The notes: a model not told the origin generated them from the sequence alone. 64,000 nucleotides of DNA from Sedimentisphaerales bacterium (GCA_016931715.1 JAFGEF010000074.1:1-64000), one strand, 5' to 3'. Counted from the stretch's first letter, positions 45,865 to 55,449 are shown. Numbers and translations: made by a program.

Positions 45865-46175
45865 ATTATTATTCTAAGAAAATTCCTTAAAAGTCTATTG
45901 CCTAATTTAATAATCAGCATACAAACAATAGTAGTCAGCAAAGCCAGGAGAAAACCAATTAATGTCAGCATTTTCTGAGAAATATGCAAAAAAGCTCCTC
46001 CTGATAAAATTTTTTCAAAAACCGCCAAAGAAATAATAAAAATAACCATCGGCAGCAGAAAAGCTGCTATTATTTTAAGGATAAAGTGCGGACACTGCGA
46101 ATCATCCAGCCTCTGACAAACATTCCCGCAGTCGTGTTTTAATTGACAATCCGTGCAAAAATTTTCCTTATTCAT
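45861..46175 (-). CDS. Cysteine-rich two-helix membrane protein leading the rnf operon
   Basis: The 104-residue product has five cysteines in its first 28 residues (CTDCQLKHDCGNVCQ...QC), then two membrane helices (about 33-56 and 69-92) and a basic end. An ATGA overlap with rnfC shows coupling. The layout (N-terminal cysteines, two helices, next to Rnf) recalls RseC/SoxR-reducing proteins, but I do not see convincing sequence similarity. It could bind a metal or Fe-S cluster and deliver or regulate electrons. Confidence 0.75.
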   Translation of the reverse strand: MNKENFCTDCQLKHDCGNVCQRLDDSQCPHFILKIIAAFLLPMVIFIISLAVFEKILSGGAFLHISQKMLTLIGFLLALLTTIVCMLIIKLGNRLLRNFLRIII

Positions 46176-46261
46176 AGTTTTTAACTACCGATTATTAAAA
46201 TGATTCTTATAATAAATATTATAAGTTTTGTAAATAAAAATTCTTTTTAAGGATGAAAATT

Positions 46262-47062
46262 ATGTTTTATAAAAGAGCACTATTAATGAGCTGCCTTGCA
46301 CTTTGTATTTATTCAGGCTGCGTCGTAAATCCGGTAACAGGCAAAAGAGAGCTTATGCTTGTTGCCGAGAGCAATGATATCGAGATTGGTCAGAAATATG
46401 CACCGGAAATTACGAAAGAGCTTGGCGGAGAGATTCAAGATGCCGCTCTTCAAAGCTATATTAATAATGTAGGCCAAAAAATCGCGGCTGTCTGCGACAG
46501 TCCAGACTGGGAATTCCACTTCGCTGCCGTCGTTGACGACTCTGTTAACGCCTTCGCCCTTCCAGGCGGATATATCTTTATAACTAAAGGATTGCTCACA
46601 AAACTCCAGACTGAAGCACAATTAGCCGCTATTCTCGGCCATGAAATCGTACACGTTGTCGCCAGAGATACCGCAAACGTCATGAGCCGGGAGATCGGAC
46701 TCAATATTCTGCTGTCTGCGGTAACTTCGGAACAAACACCTGAGACTGTAACTACCGTTGCGAATCTGACAAAGCAGATTGTCGGCTTGAGTTACAGCAG
46801 GAAGGACGAGCGCACAGCCGACCTTGGCGGCCTGAAATATATCGCAAAAGCAGGTTACGACCCACGAGGAATGCTGCAAACTATGCAAATTCTACAGTCA
46901 CTCAGCGAGGCCAGCACTATCGACTTTTTCTCGACCCACCCTTCACCTGAAAACCGTATCGGCTATATAAATGAAGAAATACAAAAAAAATACAGTAATA
47001 CAGCAAATCCGAGAATCGGCAAAGAAGACTATCAGAAAAATATACTGAACCGCCTGAATTAA
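46262..47062 (+). CDS. M48-family metalloprotease lipoprotein
   Basis: The 266-residue protein has a lipoprotein signal (lipobox YSGC, cysteine about residue 20), then a periplasmic peptidase domain with the zinc motif HEIVH (about residue 127) and the third ligand region ERTADLGGLKYI. It resembles BepA/LoiP-type proteases involved in outer-membrane protein quality control. The ATG at 46262 is favoured because AAGGA is 8 bases upstream, whereas the ATG at 46253 is adjacent to it. Confidence 0.93.
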   Translation: MFYKRALLMSCLALCIYSGCVVNPVTGKRELMLVAESNDIEIGQKYAPEITKELGGEIQDAALQSYINNVGQKIAAVCDSPDWEFHFAAVVDDSVNAFALPGGYIFITKGLLTKLQTEAQLAAILGHEIVHVVARDTANVMSREIGLNILLSAVTSEQTPETVTTVANLTKQIVGLSYSRKDERTADLGGLKYIAKAGYDPRGMLQTMQILQSLSEASTIDFFSTHPSPENRIGYINEEIQKKYSNTANPRIGKEDYQKNILNRLN

Positions 47063-47082
47063 CTGTTTTTTACATAAAACAA

Positions 47083-47111
47083 TTGTGTCCGGCGTTCGTA
47101 TATGTTATAAT
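47083..47111 (+). promoter_or_regulatory. Candidate promoter for the DUF362 gene
   Basis: TTGTGT (47083-47088) and TATAAT (47106-47111) are separated by 17 bases. The start codon is about 109 bases downstream of the -10 box, leaving a leader of about 100 bases. Confidence 0.55.
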
Positions 47112-47219
47112 TCGTTTTAAAAGTAACACAAAATTACCGAAAGCTGAAATTTTGATGCATGAAGTAACGTCACAATTTTTCTTCAATACCACTGCTGTAT
47201 TGTACTCCTGGAGGCAAAA

Positions 47220-48374
47220 ATGAGAAATTCAATTAATCTTCAAGCCGTATCTGAACATCTAAATAACAGAAGAAATTTCCTTAAAGGAACGCTTTTATTC
47301 TCGGCTGGTGCTCTGCTCAGTCAGCATTCAAGGGTGCGAGCCGCAGCGGCAACTTTACAAAATACCGACTCCAACGCCGCTCAAAGGAGCAAAGTCTCAT
47401 TCGTAGCCGGAAAAGACAGGCGAGATATGATAACAAAGGTATTAGAGCCATGGAAAGACGAGATTCAGAAAGGTATTCAGGGCAAGCAGGTTATAATTAA
47501 GCCCAATTTTGTAGGAACCAATAATCTGCTTTGCGCAACCCATCCGGACGCTGTTCGGGCGGTTCTGGATTTCCTTAAACCGATGAACCCCGGAAAAATT
47601 ATCATCGGCGAATCTTCCGCTTCACAAAATACTATGCCGGGCTTTGAAAACTACGGCTATCTGGCTCTCGAAAAAGAATATAATGTTTCATGTCAGGATT
47701 TTAATACGCATACCGGTTCACCATATTGGATTGTGGACGGGAATCTTCGACCTGTAAGAATTGAGATAATCTCGGAGTTTCTTGACCCGAAGAATTACTT
47801 CATTTCCATGACACGCCTGAAAACACACAACTCAGTAATTGCCACGCTGGGTCTTAAAAATATGGTCATGGGGTGCCCGCTCAATGCAGGCAGAAACAGC
47901 AGCTACAAACGTACAATGCACGGCTCAAGCTCGCGATGGCTGCACTATAACATGTACCTTGTCGCCCAGAAAGTCAGGCCGCAATTGACTGTATTAGACG
48001 GCCTCGAAGGCATGCAGGGTAACGGCCCGATGAACGGCACACCAGTCGAGCACGGCGTATCGTTAGCCGGTACTGATGTAATGGCGGTCGATAGTATCGG
48101 GGCACAGCTTATGGATGTCCCGCTCGAAAATCTGGGATATTTGAACTATTGTGGCGACGCTGGTTTGGGAGTTATCGCCCGCGATAGAATCGACATTATC
48201 GGCGACGCGAAACCAGCAGATCATATAATAAAATATGAGCTTGCCGGCAATATTGAGCAGCAGCTCGAATGGAAACAGCCTCTCCAGCTTCAAGGCCAGC
48301 AAGGAGGCAGAGGAGGTTTTGGCGGCGGATTCGGCGGCGGTAATACCGGAGGCGGAGCAAGAAGAGGCAGTTAA
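47220..48374 (+). CDS. Tat-exported DUF362 protein
   Basis: The 384-residue protein carries a twin-arginine signal (NRRNFLKGTLLFSAGALLS, residues about 15-34). The DUF362 domain follows: KQVIIKPNFVGTN, GKIIIGESSAS, ISMTRLKTHNSVIATLGLKN and GLEGMQGNGPMNG. DUF362 proteins are often iron-sulfur related, though no ferredoxin motif is present here. The tail from about residue 355 is a glycine-rich repeat (GGRGGFGGGFGGGNTGGG), similar in style to the esterase at 20.3-21.4 kb. GGAGG lies 6 bases before the ATG. Confidence 0.88.
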   Translation: MRNSINLQAVSEHLNNRRNFLKGTLLFSAGALLSQHSRVRAAAATLQNTDSNAAQRSKVSFVAGKDRRDMITKVLEPWKDEIQKGIQGKQVIIKPNFVGTNNLLCATHPDAVRAVLDFLKPMNPGKIIIGESSASQNTMPGFENYGYLALEKEYNVSCQDFNTHTGSPYWIVDGNLRPVRIEIISEFLDPKNYFISMTRLKTHNSVIATLGLKNMVMGCPLNAGRNSSYKRTMHGSSSRWLHYNMYLVAQKVRPQLTVLDGLEGMQGNGPMNGTPVEHGVSLAGTDVMAVDSIGAQLMDVPLENLGYLNYCGDAGLGVIARDRIDIIGDAKPADHIIKYELAGNIEQQLEWKQPLQLQGQQGGRGGFGGGFGGGNTGGGARRGS

Positions 48375-48398
48375 CAACAAAATCATAAATCCTTACTA

Positions 48399-48432
48399 AA
48401 AAAACCGCTCATTACACAAGCGGTTTTTTTAT
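48399..48432. terminator. Bidirectional intrinsic terminator
   Basis: The stem AAAACCGCT/AGCGGTTTT closes an eight-base loop, with T runs on both strands. It lies between the convergent DUF362 gene and the membrane protein gene and should serve both. Confidence 0.9.
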
Positions 48433-48457
48433 TTTTTAATCTTAGCCTTTTCCGATA

Positions 48458-50221
48458 TCAATCTTCAAATAACATGAAATAATCTTCCGGCATTATGCGG
48501 TAAATAGCAATTTTAGGTTTGCCTTCAGTAAACATATGAACGAGACTGCATCGGTCTATAGTATCAACTTTCGTTCCATAAACCGGAGCAGAAAGCACTT
48601 TAATCCTGTCCAATCCCCAGAGTTTATAATATCTGTCGGCAGAAGGTATTCTTGAATCCCACGCTATTATTGTGACTCCCTCTTCACTGCACTTTTCAAT
48701 AAACTCTATGAAATCATCGGCATCTTCGACTGGTATGGAGCCGGTGTGTAAAAATCTTTCTGCCGGCAAACCGGTAAAAATTGGCATAAAACCAGCCATA
48801 GTAGTCATCAGCTTGTCATCTTCTTTTGCGTTATCAAGAAACCACTCAGCAAGCTTTTTAAAGTTCGCATCCGACTTTCCGTTTCCCATCGCCCTGCCTA
48901 TATTAGCTCCTGAACTGACAGTCGCCAGAATTAAAAACGCAGGAAGCAGCAGCCATCTGCCCGACGGCGCAGACCTGCGAATAATCTCCATAACAATAAA
49001 ACTTGCTAAAGCAATCAGGCAAACGGAAACTGTAGTAATACCAATGGCAGGACAATATTTACGCACGTTAATAAAAGTGTCGCCCATTTTCAGTGCCCAT
49101 AAGATAAAAACAGCCGTTCCGGTTATCGATAATAATGTAATCAGCAATTTTCTTTTATTTCCGTCAAAAAATTTTCGCCGGACAATCTCAATTCCATAAA
49201 CCGCAACTAACAGTCCGACCCATTGTACAGGCACACAAAATCGCGGCAGTCTGTATGGATACATCGCATGAATAAATACGTAAGGAGCCGCAGTTATTAA
49301 CATTACAATAATTTCCCATTGCCTGCGAATGAATGAAAAGACCGCTCCTGTCAGAAAAGCCGCCAGCAGCACAGAAGCAGTAATCCAGAATATTACTGAA
49401 TTCATTGTCTTAAAACTCTCTTGCTCGCCGGACGGTTGTTTCTGTAATAGCTCGACGTTGAGGAAAGACATAATACCTTTCCAGTATAATCGCAAATCTT
49501 CTGCAAGTTCAAAAGTTCTATCCTGCTCAAGCACCTGAAGATAATGCGATCCTCCGGTTTGCCCTTTAAGCTGAACAGATGTGATTATCATACATAATAT
49601 AAAAGGCATCGATGCCGCAATGCTTAGGATTATGGTTCTGCCCCATTTACGATTTTGAACTAAATCAGCCAAAGCTACGGCCGGGAGCAAACCTGCCATG
49701 TCCCACCTGCTGATTGATGCCAAAGCTGCAAACAAATAAGCCAATTTTATGTTTTCTCTCACACATACTACTGCTGCCGCAAAAAAAGCTATCAGTGTAA
49801 GTTCAGCCAGAGGCTCACTGCTTAGACGAACCATCCAGGGACTGGCGCCTGCCGCCAGGGCTATCCATACTGCACCTCTAAGATTTATCTTCCGGCAAAC
49901 CATATATATCAATATCATTACTGCTGGAAGCAATAGAGCATTGTACAGCTCTGAACCTATAAGATAGCGGTCAGGTCGTGAAAACGGCAATCCTGAAAGC
50001 GCAGTTATTATGGAAAACACCGGCGCACGTTTCATACTATTGGGAATTTGAAAGTGCAGCCACCTCTGGCCGGTATCGAGAAAAGCGGGAAAATCAGAGT
50101 TCGGAACAGGAAAATAACCAAAAAATGAGAGCGAATAAATCAAACCCGCCGCAATTAAAAACACTATCGCTATTACGTGAATTGTTTTTTCTTTGTTTTC
50201 ATCACCTGTATCAAGCAGCAA
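48458..50221 (-). CDS. Polytopic membrane protein, probable GT-C glycosyltransferase
   Basis: The 587-residue product has about twelve membrane helices. The first loop contains NSDFPAFLDTGQRWLHF, with an acidic residue where GT-C enzymes have their catalytic Asp. A soluble C-terminal domain starts near residue 450. The family cannot be named with certainty. No ATG is near; the TTG at 50221 is the only start that keeps the first helix whole. It ends at the shared terminator. Confidence 0.7.
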   Translation of the reverse strand: MLLDTGDENKEKTIHVIAIVFLIAAGLIYSLSFFGYFPVPNSDFPAFLDTGQRWLHFQIPNSMKRAPVFSIITALSGLPFSRPDRYLIGSELYNALLLPAVMILIYMVCRKINLRGAVWIALAAGASPWMVRLSSEPLAELTLIAFFAAAVVCVRENIKLAYLFAALASISRWDMAGLLPAVALADLVQNRKWGRTIILSIAASMPFILCMIITSVQLKGQTGGSHYLQVLEQDRTFELAEDLRLYWKGIMSFLNVELLQKQPSGEQESFKTMNSVIFWITASVLLAAFLTGAVFSFIRRQWEIIVMLITAAPYVFIHAMYPYRLPRFCVPVQWVGLLVAVYGIEIVRRKFFDGNKRKLLITLLSITGTAVFILWALKMGDTFINVRKYCPAIGITTVSVCLIALASFIVMEIIRRSAPSGRWLLLPAFLILATVSSGANIGRAMGNGKSDANFKKLAEWFLDNAKEDDKLMTTMAGFMPIFTGLPAERFLHTGSIPVEDADDFIEFIEKCSEEGVTIIAWDSRIPSADRYYKLWGLDRIKVLSAPVYGTKVDTIDRCSLVHMFTEGKPKIAIYRIMPEDYFMLFED

Positions 50222-50489
50222 TTTATTTTTATTTGAGCAATTAATCTGCGTTTTCCTGTTTTAATTATATTTCCACTTTTCAGAATCCTGAACTCCGTGT
50301 TAATCTTACATAGAATAAGTATAACATTCCTAATAAACAAAATCAACTTTTTTTATGGAGCAATGCGGCAGAAGTTCCGGGGGCAGTTCTATGTCACCAA
50401 TTTAGCAATAGAAGGTATGAAAAAAGCAGCAGGGCTTACCGCCAATTTCGTATCGATAACATATCATGTTGTTCGGGTTTGCTGAAAAT
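50222..50489. other. Intergenic region without recognised features
   Basis: Between the start of the membrane protein gene and the stop of the large exported protein I see no gene or clear hairpin. A 60-codon open frame on the plus strand has neither ribosome-binding site nor a recognisable product. Confidence 0.4.
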
Positions 50490-53324
50490 TCAATAAACAG
50501 CTATATCATCAATCCAGGCAGCATCTTCACCCTGATCATCAGAAAAGTCTTTCTTGTACACCCATTTAAATATATGAGTTCCGGGAGTCGTCTGGAAATT
50601 TATTTCTTCCCAGTTTCGCTCTCCAGACCATCTGCCTGTTTCAATCCCATCAATATAGAATGTCAAATTATCGAAATCGGATTCACAAGAAACTTTCATG
50701 CAGAAACTTATCTGTCCTGATGGAGCATTTATACTTGCCTGCAAAATTGAGCTTTTATTTTTTCCGATATTCCCTGATTTTACACAGTAACTGCCCTCAT
50801 AAGCATTAGTGCTTATAATCCAGGGATAATATACAGAAGTTGTGAACGGCTCCCGTATTTTGCCGCTTTCAAATCCTTCAGAAAAAATAACAGGAGATAC
50901 TATAGGATCGTCAGGATAAAGTTTGTTATATTCTGCAACAAATGCCGAACGATCAATTTCATTAACCTCCCCGTCGGGAATTCCTAAAACAATGACATCT
51001 TTTATCAAGCTTGCAATATCGCTTCTTAATATGCCCTGTTTTCCTAAATCCGCTAATAAAATCTTATAGTCATTTATATCGATAATCCCATTATCATTAA
51101 TATCTGCTATTTCCCTGCTTGTTGATAAAGTAAACCATGCATACGGAACATTCGGTTCTATTAGTTTCACAGTAATATTGGGATCCGTGATTTCATCCGG
51201 ATTCAGGTTCTTGCTTAATAAATAATCCAGAGGCAATTTTCTGCCGTTTTCCTCAATAATGTTTCTTATATCCCATACAGGATATTCCACATTAGGATCT
51301 GCAGAAATCATCTGTATAGTTACAGGCTGTCCATTAAAAGAGTTATTATCAGCAATCCAGAATTTCAGGCAGTTCTCAGAAATTATACTCAGACCTTTTG
51401 CGTAAGGACTGTAAATGCTTAGTTCAATCAGAGCGCTTTCGTTCGGGATATTTGCATCTGCCGGGAAAGGCCTTGCATCCTTTGATAATTCGTAAAAAAC
51501 AGTCTTTCCGCTCTTGAGATTTCCAGCCTGAATTAATGATATAATTTTCGAAGAGTTTCCTTTAGTTACAGCATAAAAGACATCATTAACATCTATTTCA
51601 TTGAGATTTCCCGCTTTTTCAACATAGGTCAGAAGTCCCTGATTGGCGTGAGGAGCATTAGGATCTACCTGGAATTGTTCGACAAAATTCTGTATTAAAA
51701 GAGTGTTTATTTCATCAGGATTAATAACTGCGGGAAGTATATCATTAGGATCAACAGACCCTGGTAACGTAGTAAAGGTTTTTATATCTCCCTGACTCGT
51801 TCCTGCGGAATTTGCGGCTTGTGCTATTACAAAATAATTAGTATCCGGCTCTAATCCATCTACATACAAACTAAATTTTTGGCCTTCATTGACACAGCAT
51901 TCCCAGTTAGTTGTTATAATATTCCCTGCATCTCCATATTTCCAATAAGAAAATCTCCATTGACAAGATTCAACTCCTCCATCATATCCATCAAATACAA
52001 TCTGTCCCCTTAATGTTGCGTTTGAATCAGCAATATAAACTGTCGACAGTGTCGTAACTTCCGGTGGATTAATAGTAACCACAGGCGAATCATTATCTAT
52101 AACAGTCACAGTTACCTGGCTTGGGCTGCCCAGAGATGCACCAATTACATTACTTAGTCCCACTTTAAAGCTTTCATTACTTTCATATGTGCTGTCGTCG
52201 TTGATGGAAACGTCAAAATATTTGTCTGCCGTATCTCCATTTGACCAGTTCAGCGTCCCGATTTTCTCAGTGTAGTCCGAACCCGCCGTTGCTGTTTCAT
52301 TAGATGTAGCATACTTCACGCTTGCAGCACCGTAAGAACCGCCGGTACGACTTACATATATGCGGACACCTCCATCATTTTCTGTAACTGAATATGACGA
52401 AGACTTAAACTGTAATGAACCAGATGGCAAAAAAGGATCAGAAATTGAAAAATATCCGTCACTATAGTCGTATATTGCAGAATTGCCGGTGTCAGTAATC
52501 TTGATTTTATATGTTGTTCCGGCTTGTAAAGCTGAAGGAATCGCCCATGTATATGCACCATCATTCGATGTCGAAGAAATTATATCGCCCGAATATGAAC
52601 CTCCGTTATATAATTCAATTTTAACATTAGCTCCTGCCGCTTCATTCGAATCCCATGTAATTGTGTGTTCAGTACCAGCCAGCCACAATTCGCCTCCGTT
52701 GGGTGATGTAACTGTAATTGGCAATTGAGTCCACAAAATTGTCAAAGTTAATTCCGGAGCGCTCAGAACACCCCAGTTATATCCCAAAGTACCGGGGGTA
52801 AGACCAACTGCTCCATATTGACCTCCTGTAAGCATCAGGGAAAGCCTATTATCGTCGTTGGCAATTTCATCAGCCCAGCCGTCATATGTTATCGAGAAAG
52901 TCTTCCAAACATAACCGGAATCCGTTGATTCATCATGCCAAAGCGTACCTACAATTTTATCGGCTATTACCGACTCACCATAATCTTCTCCGTCATTCCA
53001 ATTGTCGTCTGAATTATACCATAGTTTCCGCTGGCTTGCGACTGTTGACAAATTACATATATAGGCAGAGAAAGAAGCTGATATCACTGTAGCGTTATCA
53101 GGTATGCTCGAAAGATCAAATGCAAAATGCGCCTGAAGACCATTATTTATAAGGTCACCCGTATCATTATATGTAGGCCAGGATGTATAGATAGGATTTA
53201 ATGTATATGTATTAGTACTCTCCAGCAGACTATTAGATAAGATGTTTGAAGTAATTGTTTTTGCAGAAATGTTCAATGTCAGAATCAGACATACGACAAT
53301 GCTTAGTTTTATGCATTTACCCAT
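50490..53324 (-). CDS. Large modular exported protein (Kre9-like, Calx-beta, dockerin-like EF hands)
   Basis: The 944-residue protein has a signal peptide (residues 1-21), an N-terminal DNRLRE-like beta domain (about 30-200), a Kre9/Knh1-like domain from about 203 (PITVTSPNGGELWLAGTEHT), a Calx-beta domain (about 305-413, ending VTVIDNDSP), a fibronectin III-like region and an alpha/beta stretch. A dockerin-like EF-hand pair follows near 743 (DINDNGIIDINDYKILLADL) and a C-terminal beta-sandwich near 818-944. Such mosaics are typical of planctomycete surface proteins and probably mediate calcium-dependent binding. No PEP-CTERM or sorting tail is present. Confidence 0.85.
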   Translation of the reverse strand: MGKCIKLSIVVCLILTLNISAKTITSNILSNSLLESTNTYTLNPIYTSWPTYNDTGDLINNGLQAHFAFDLSSIPDNATVISASFSAYICNLSTVASQRKLWYNSDDNWNDGEDYGESVIADKIVGTLWHDESTDSGYVWKTFSITYDGWADEIANDDNRLSLMLTGGQYGAVGLTPGTLGYNWGVLSAPELTLTILWTQLPITVTSPNGGELWLAGTEHTITWDSNEAAGANVKIELYNGGSYSGDIISSTSNDGAYTWAIPSALQAGTTYKIKITDTGNSAIYDYSDGYFSISDPFLPSGSLQFKSSSYSVTENDGGVRIYVSRTGGSYGAASVKYATSNETATAGSDYTEKIGTLNWSNGDTADKYFDVSINDDSTYESNESFKVGLSNVIGASLGSPSQVTVTVIDNDSPVVTINPPEVTTLSTVYIADSNATLRGQIVFDGYDGGVESCQWRFSYWKYGDAGNIITTNWECCVNEGQKFSLYVDGLEPDTNYFVIAQAANSAGTSQGDIKTFTTLPGSVDPNDILPAVINPDEINTLLIQNFVEQFQVDPNAPHANQGLLTYVEKAGNLNEIDVNDVFYAVTKGNSSKIISLIQAGNLKSGKTVFYELSKDARPFPADANIPNESALIELSIYSPYAKGLSIISENCLKFWIADNNSFNGQPVTIQMISADPNVEYPVWDIRNIIEENGRKLPLDYLLSKNLNPDEITDPNITVKLIEPNVPYAWFTLSTSREIADINDNGIIDINDYKILLADLGKQGILRSDIASLIKDVIVLGIPDGEVNEIDRSAFVAEYNKLYPDDPIVSPVIFSEGFESGKIREPFTTSVYYPWIISTNAYEGSYCVKSGNIGKNKSSILQASINAPSGQISFCMKVSCESDFDNLTFYIDGIETGRWSGERNWEEINFQTTPGTHIFKWVYKKDFSDDQGEDAAWIDDIAVY

Positions 53325-53763
53325 ATTCTTTTCACCAACCTCTTAAATTTTGTTTCATTTCTTGCCGTTCACAACTCTTTGTTGTTAAAAGCTGCGAGAA
53401 ACGAGCGATTTATTATAACCCCCTTACTAAGAAAAGACACTACTAAAGAAATATATTTTAATCTTTTTTAAAGACTTTGTCAACTGTATTAACTATTTAT
53501 TATTAAGCTGCCATCATTTTTGACGCATTTTTCAACAAAATAATCGCTGGATTTTTATAAAAATGAGAAAAAATTCTTCTTTATTACAAACCACACGACA
53601 AAATAGCATTTTTCTTCAAAATGTGCACACTCATTTTCAGCATGCTTTTTAACTAAAAACGTGATACCTCGTTTCTGAATATAGGGACAGTCAAAGAGGT
53701 ATAGACGTATCATCTTTAAGGACAAATATTTATGAAAATCTAATAGCTGCAAGTTGACAGGTT
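53325..53763. other. Gene-free region
   Basis: No credible gene is present in these 439 bases. A short inverted repeat ATACCTC...GAGGTAT (about 53664-53703) is visible. A 65-codon minus-strand frame has only a TTG start and no ribosome-binding site. The sequence upstream of the exported protein (53325-53480) is AT-rich and probably holds its promoter. Confidence 0.45.
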
Positions 53764-54843
53764 TTAATCGAATTTCATTTGTATAGTTGGTACGGCCGGA
53801 GGCATCTGGATAATTCGGGCGGGTTCTTCCGGAAAACCTGTACGTGCGGAAAGGTACGCTGATTCGATAACCGCCATGTTTTTGAGGTTTTCTCTGCCTG
53901 TGCTGACAGATTTGTTCTCTTCCGGTGATAATATACTAATTGCGAAATCTCTGAGCAGCAAGGTCATTCTTTCAAGCTCGGTATCGGAGAATTCCTGCTG
54001 GCCGGCAATTTCCCCCCTGCCGTCGCGGATATTGAGCTGCTTCTCGTTGACGGTCAGAATTTTATCTTTGTCGAAGAAGCGTAAATATTCCTGCTGTGGT
54101 CCAATGCCGCTGCGGCGTGAAGTTATAATATTGCCCACAAGCGTATCGGAGAATTTCAGCGTTACTACTGCCGTATCTTCAGTGAGATACGACCTTTGCT
54201 GCTTGTCTTTTGCCTGATTAGTATTGAGAGAGTATATCTGTTGCGGAAGACCAAAGTTCAGCACAATCTGGTCGATTATTCTGTAGCAATCGTGCAGGAG
54301 TACGCCGCCGCCGGATAGTTTCGGATCAGTGTGCCATGTATTAGGCGGAGGTTCGCTGAAGGTGCAGAAAACTGTCACAAGGAAAACCTGCTCTAATTTA
54401 TTCTTCATGATATAGTCACGCAGAGCGAGAAAACCCTTTGCGTACCTGCCTGTATTAGCGATAGTAAATATAATCTTCTCTTCCTCGCCAAGCCTGACAA
54501 ACTCAGCGGCCTCATCAAAATTTCTCCCTATGGGCGGGAGTTTTAGGACGTTGAATTTCTTTTTCATGGCCATTTTTATATATTCATCGCAGGCGGATGT
54601 ATATTCAGCCACGAAAAGTACCCTGTTGTCACGACTGAGACGGGAATCGGTCGCGGTTATCAATTGCCGGAAATCATCATATGCTTCACATTTCAGCTCA
54701 TTTGCGGTTTTTTCGACAAGATTGATGTCCTTGTCTGCTACCGCTTCAATCTCGAAAAGGCCGGCAGCCTGTGAGGCTTCAATAAGGAGCTTGCCGCCTT
54801 CGTTCAGGCCAAGAATCACTGTTTTCAGCTTGTTTTCACTCAT
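53764..54843 (-). CDS. Gfo/Idh/MocA-family oxidoreductase
   Basis: The 359-residue protein has an N-terminal Rossmann region (TVILGLNEGGKLLIEASQAA) and a C-terminal alpha/beta domain with the family-like GGVLLHDCYRIIDQIVLNFG, corresponding to the GGGxxxDxGxHxxD motif with His changed. The usual EKP motif reads LPPIGRNFDEA instead, lacking the catalytic lysine, so activity may differ or be lost. Substrates of the family are sugars or inositols. It is transcribed alone. Confidence 0.8.
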   Translation of the reverse strand: MSENKLKTVILGLNEGGKLLIEASQAAGLFEIEAVADKDINLVEKTANELKCEAYDDFRQLITATDSRLSRDNRVLFVAEYTSACDEYIKMAMKKKFNVLKLPPIGRNFDEAAEFVRLGEEEKIIFTIANTGRYAKGFLALRDYIMKNKLEQVFLVTVFCTFSEPPPNTWHTDPKLSGGGVLLHDCYRIIDQIVLNFGLPQQIYSLNTNQAKDKQQRSYLTEDTAVVTLKFSDTLVGNIITSRRSGIGPQQEYLRFFDKDKILTVNEKQLNIRDGRGEIAGQQEFSDTELERMTLLLRDFAISILSPEENKSVSTGRENLKNMAVIESAYLSARTGFPEEPARIIQMPPAVPTIQMKFD

Positions 54844-55189
54844 TTTTATAGCACTTTATAAAAGTGTCGCGTGCATCCGGCTATTGACTGCACAGACAAA
54901 AGCACATACTATTAAAGCGGTAATTTTACCTTATTTCTTTGAAAAATAAACAATGAAAAACAAATATTGTTCAAAAAGGACTTTCTATTAAAAAATCTCA
55001 GCTTTCTGGTGACTTTTTTACAAATCCGGTAATATTTTTTAATTTTTGCTGGATTATTACCTTTAGTTCCGATATAATATTAGCTTATTAATTGTAGAAT
55101 CGGATTATTCTCGGGTCTCTCAGGAATAACCTATTGAAAATGAATAGAGGGACAAAATTTACGGCTATATTAGGCCAAGGAGCAAAGCA
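54844..55189. other. Long AT-rich leader of the cold-shock gene
   Basis: This 346-base gap holds the probable promoter of the cold-shock gene, with TATAAT at 55073-55078 and no strong -35 box. The remaining leader of about 105 bases is typical for cold-shock mRNAs, which use a structured 5' region. The string AATATTAGC at 55076-55084 recurs before two other genes. Confidence 0.45.
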
Positions 55190-55393
55190 GTGGGCACAGG
55201 TACAGTAAAGTGGTTTAACGGAAAAAAAGGTTTTGGATTCATCACCCCAGACGGCGGTAGTGAGGATCTGTTTGTCCATCATTCAGAAATTAAAATGGAA
55301 GGCTATGCCAGTCTCGATGAAGGACAAAGAGTAGAATTTGAGATCGGACAGGGTAAAAAAGGCCCATGTGCGACAAATGTAGTTCCCTGCTAA
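55190..55393 (+). CDS. Cold-shock protein (CspA family)
   Basis: The 67-residue OB-fold protein has the RNP-like motifs KGFGFIT and DLFVHHSEI. It binds single-stranded nucleic acid and melts RNA structure. The start is GTG, preceded by AAGGAG; no ATG is in position. The C terminus ends VVPC, unusual in carrying a terminal cysteine. An intrinsic terminator follows. Confidence 0.95.
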   Translation: MGTGTVKWFNGKKGFGFITPDGGSEDLFVHHSEIKMEGYASLDEGQRVEFEIGQGKKGPCATNVVPC

Positions 55394-55416
55394 TCCAGAG
55401 CAATACCGAAAAAACC

Positions 55417-55449
55417 AACGGGCTCCGAAAACGCCGGAGCCCGTTTCAG
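55417..55449 (+). terminator. Intrinsic terminator of the cold-shock gene
   Basis: AACGGGCTCCG (55417-55427) pairs with CGGAGCCCGTT (55435-55445), an 11-base GC-rich stem with a 7-base loop, followed by a short T-containing run. Confidence 0.85.

Noticed and set aside
50297-50485. 62-codon plus-strand open frame
   Set aside because: There is no ribosome-binding site or promoter, and it overlaps no conserved feature.
53555-53752. 65-codon minus-strand open frame
   Set aside because: It has only a TTG start, no ribosome-binding site and no recognisable product.
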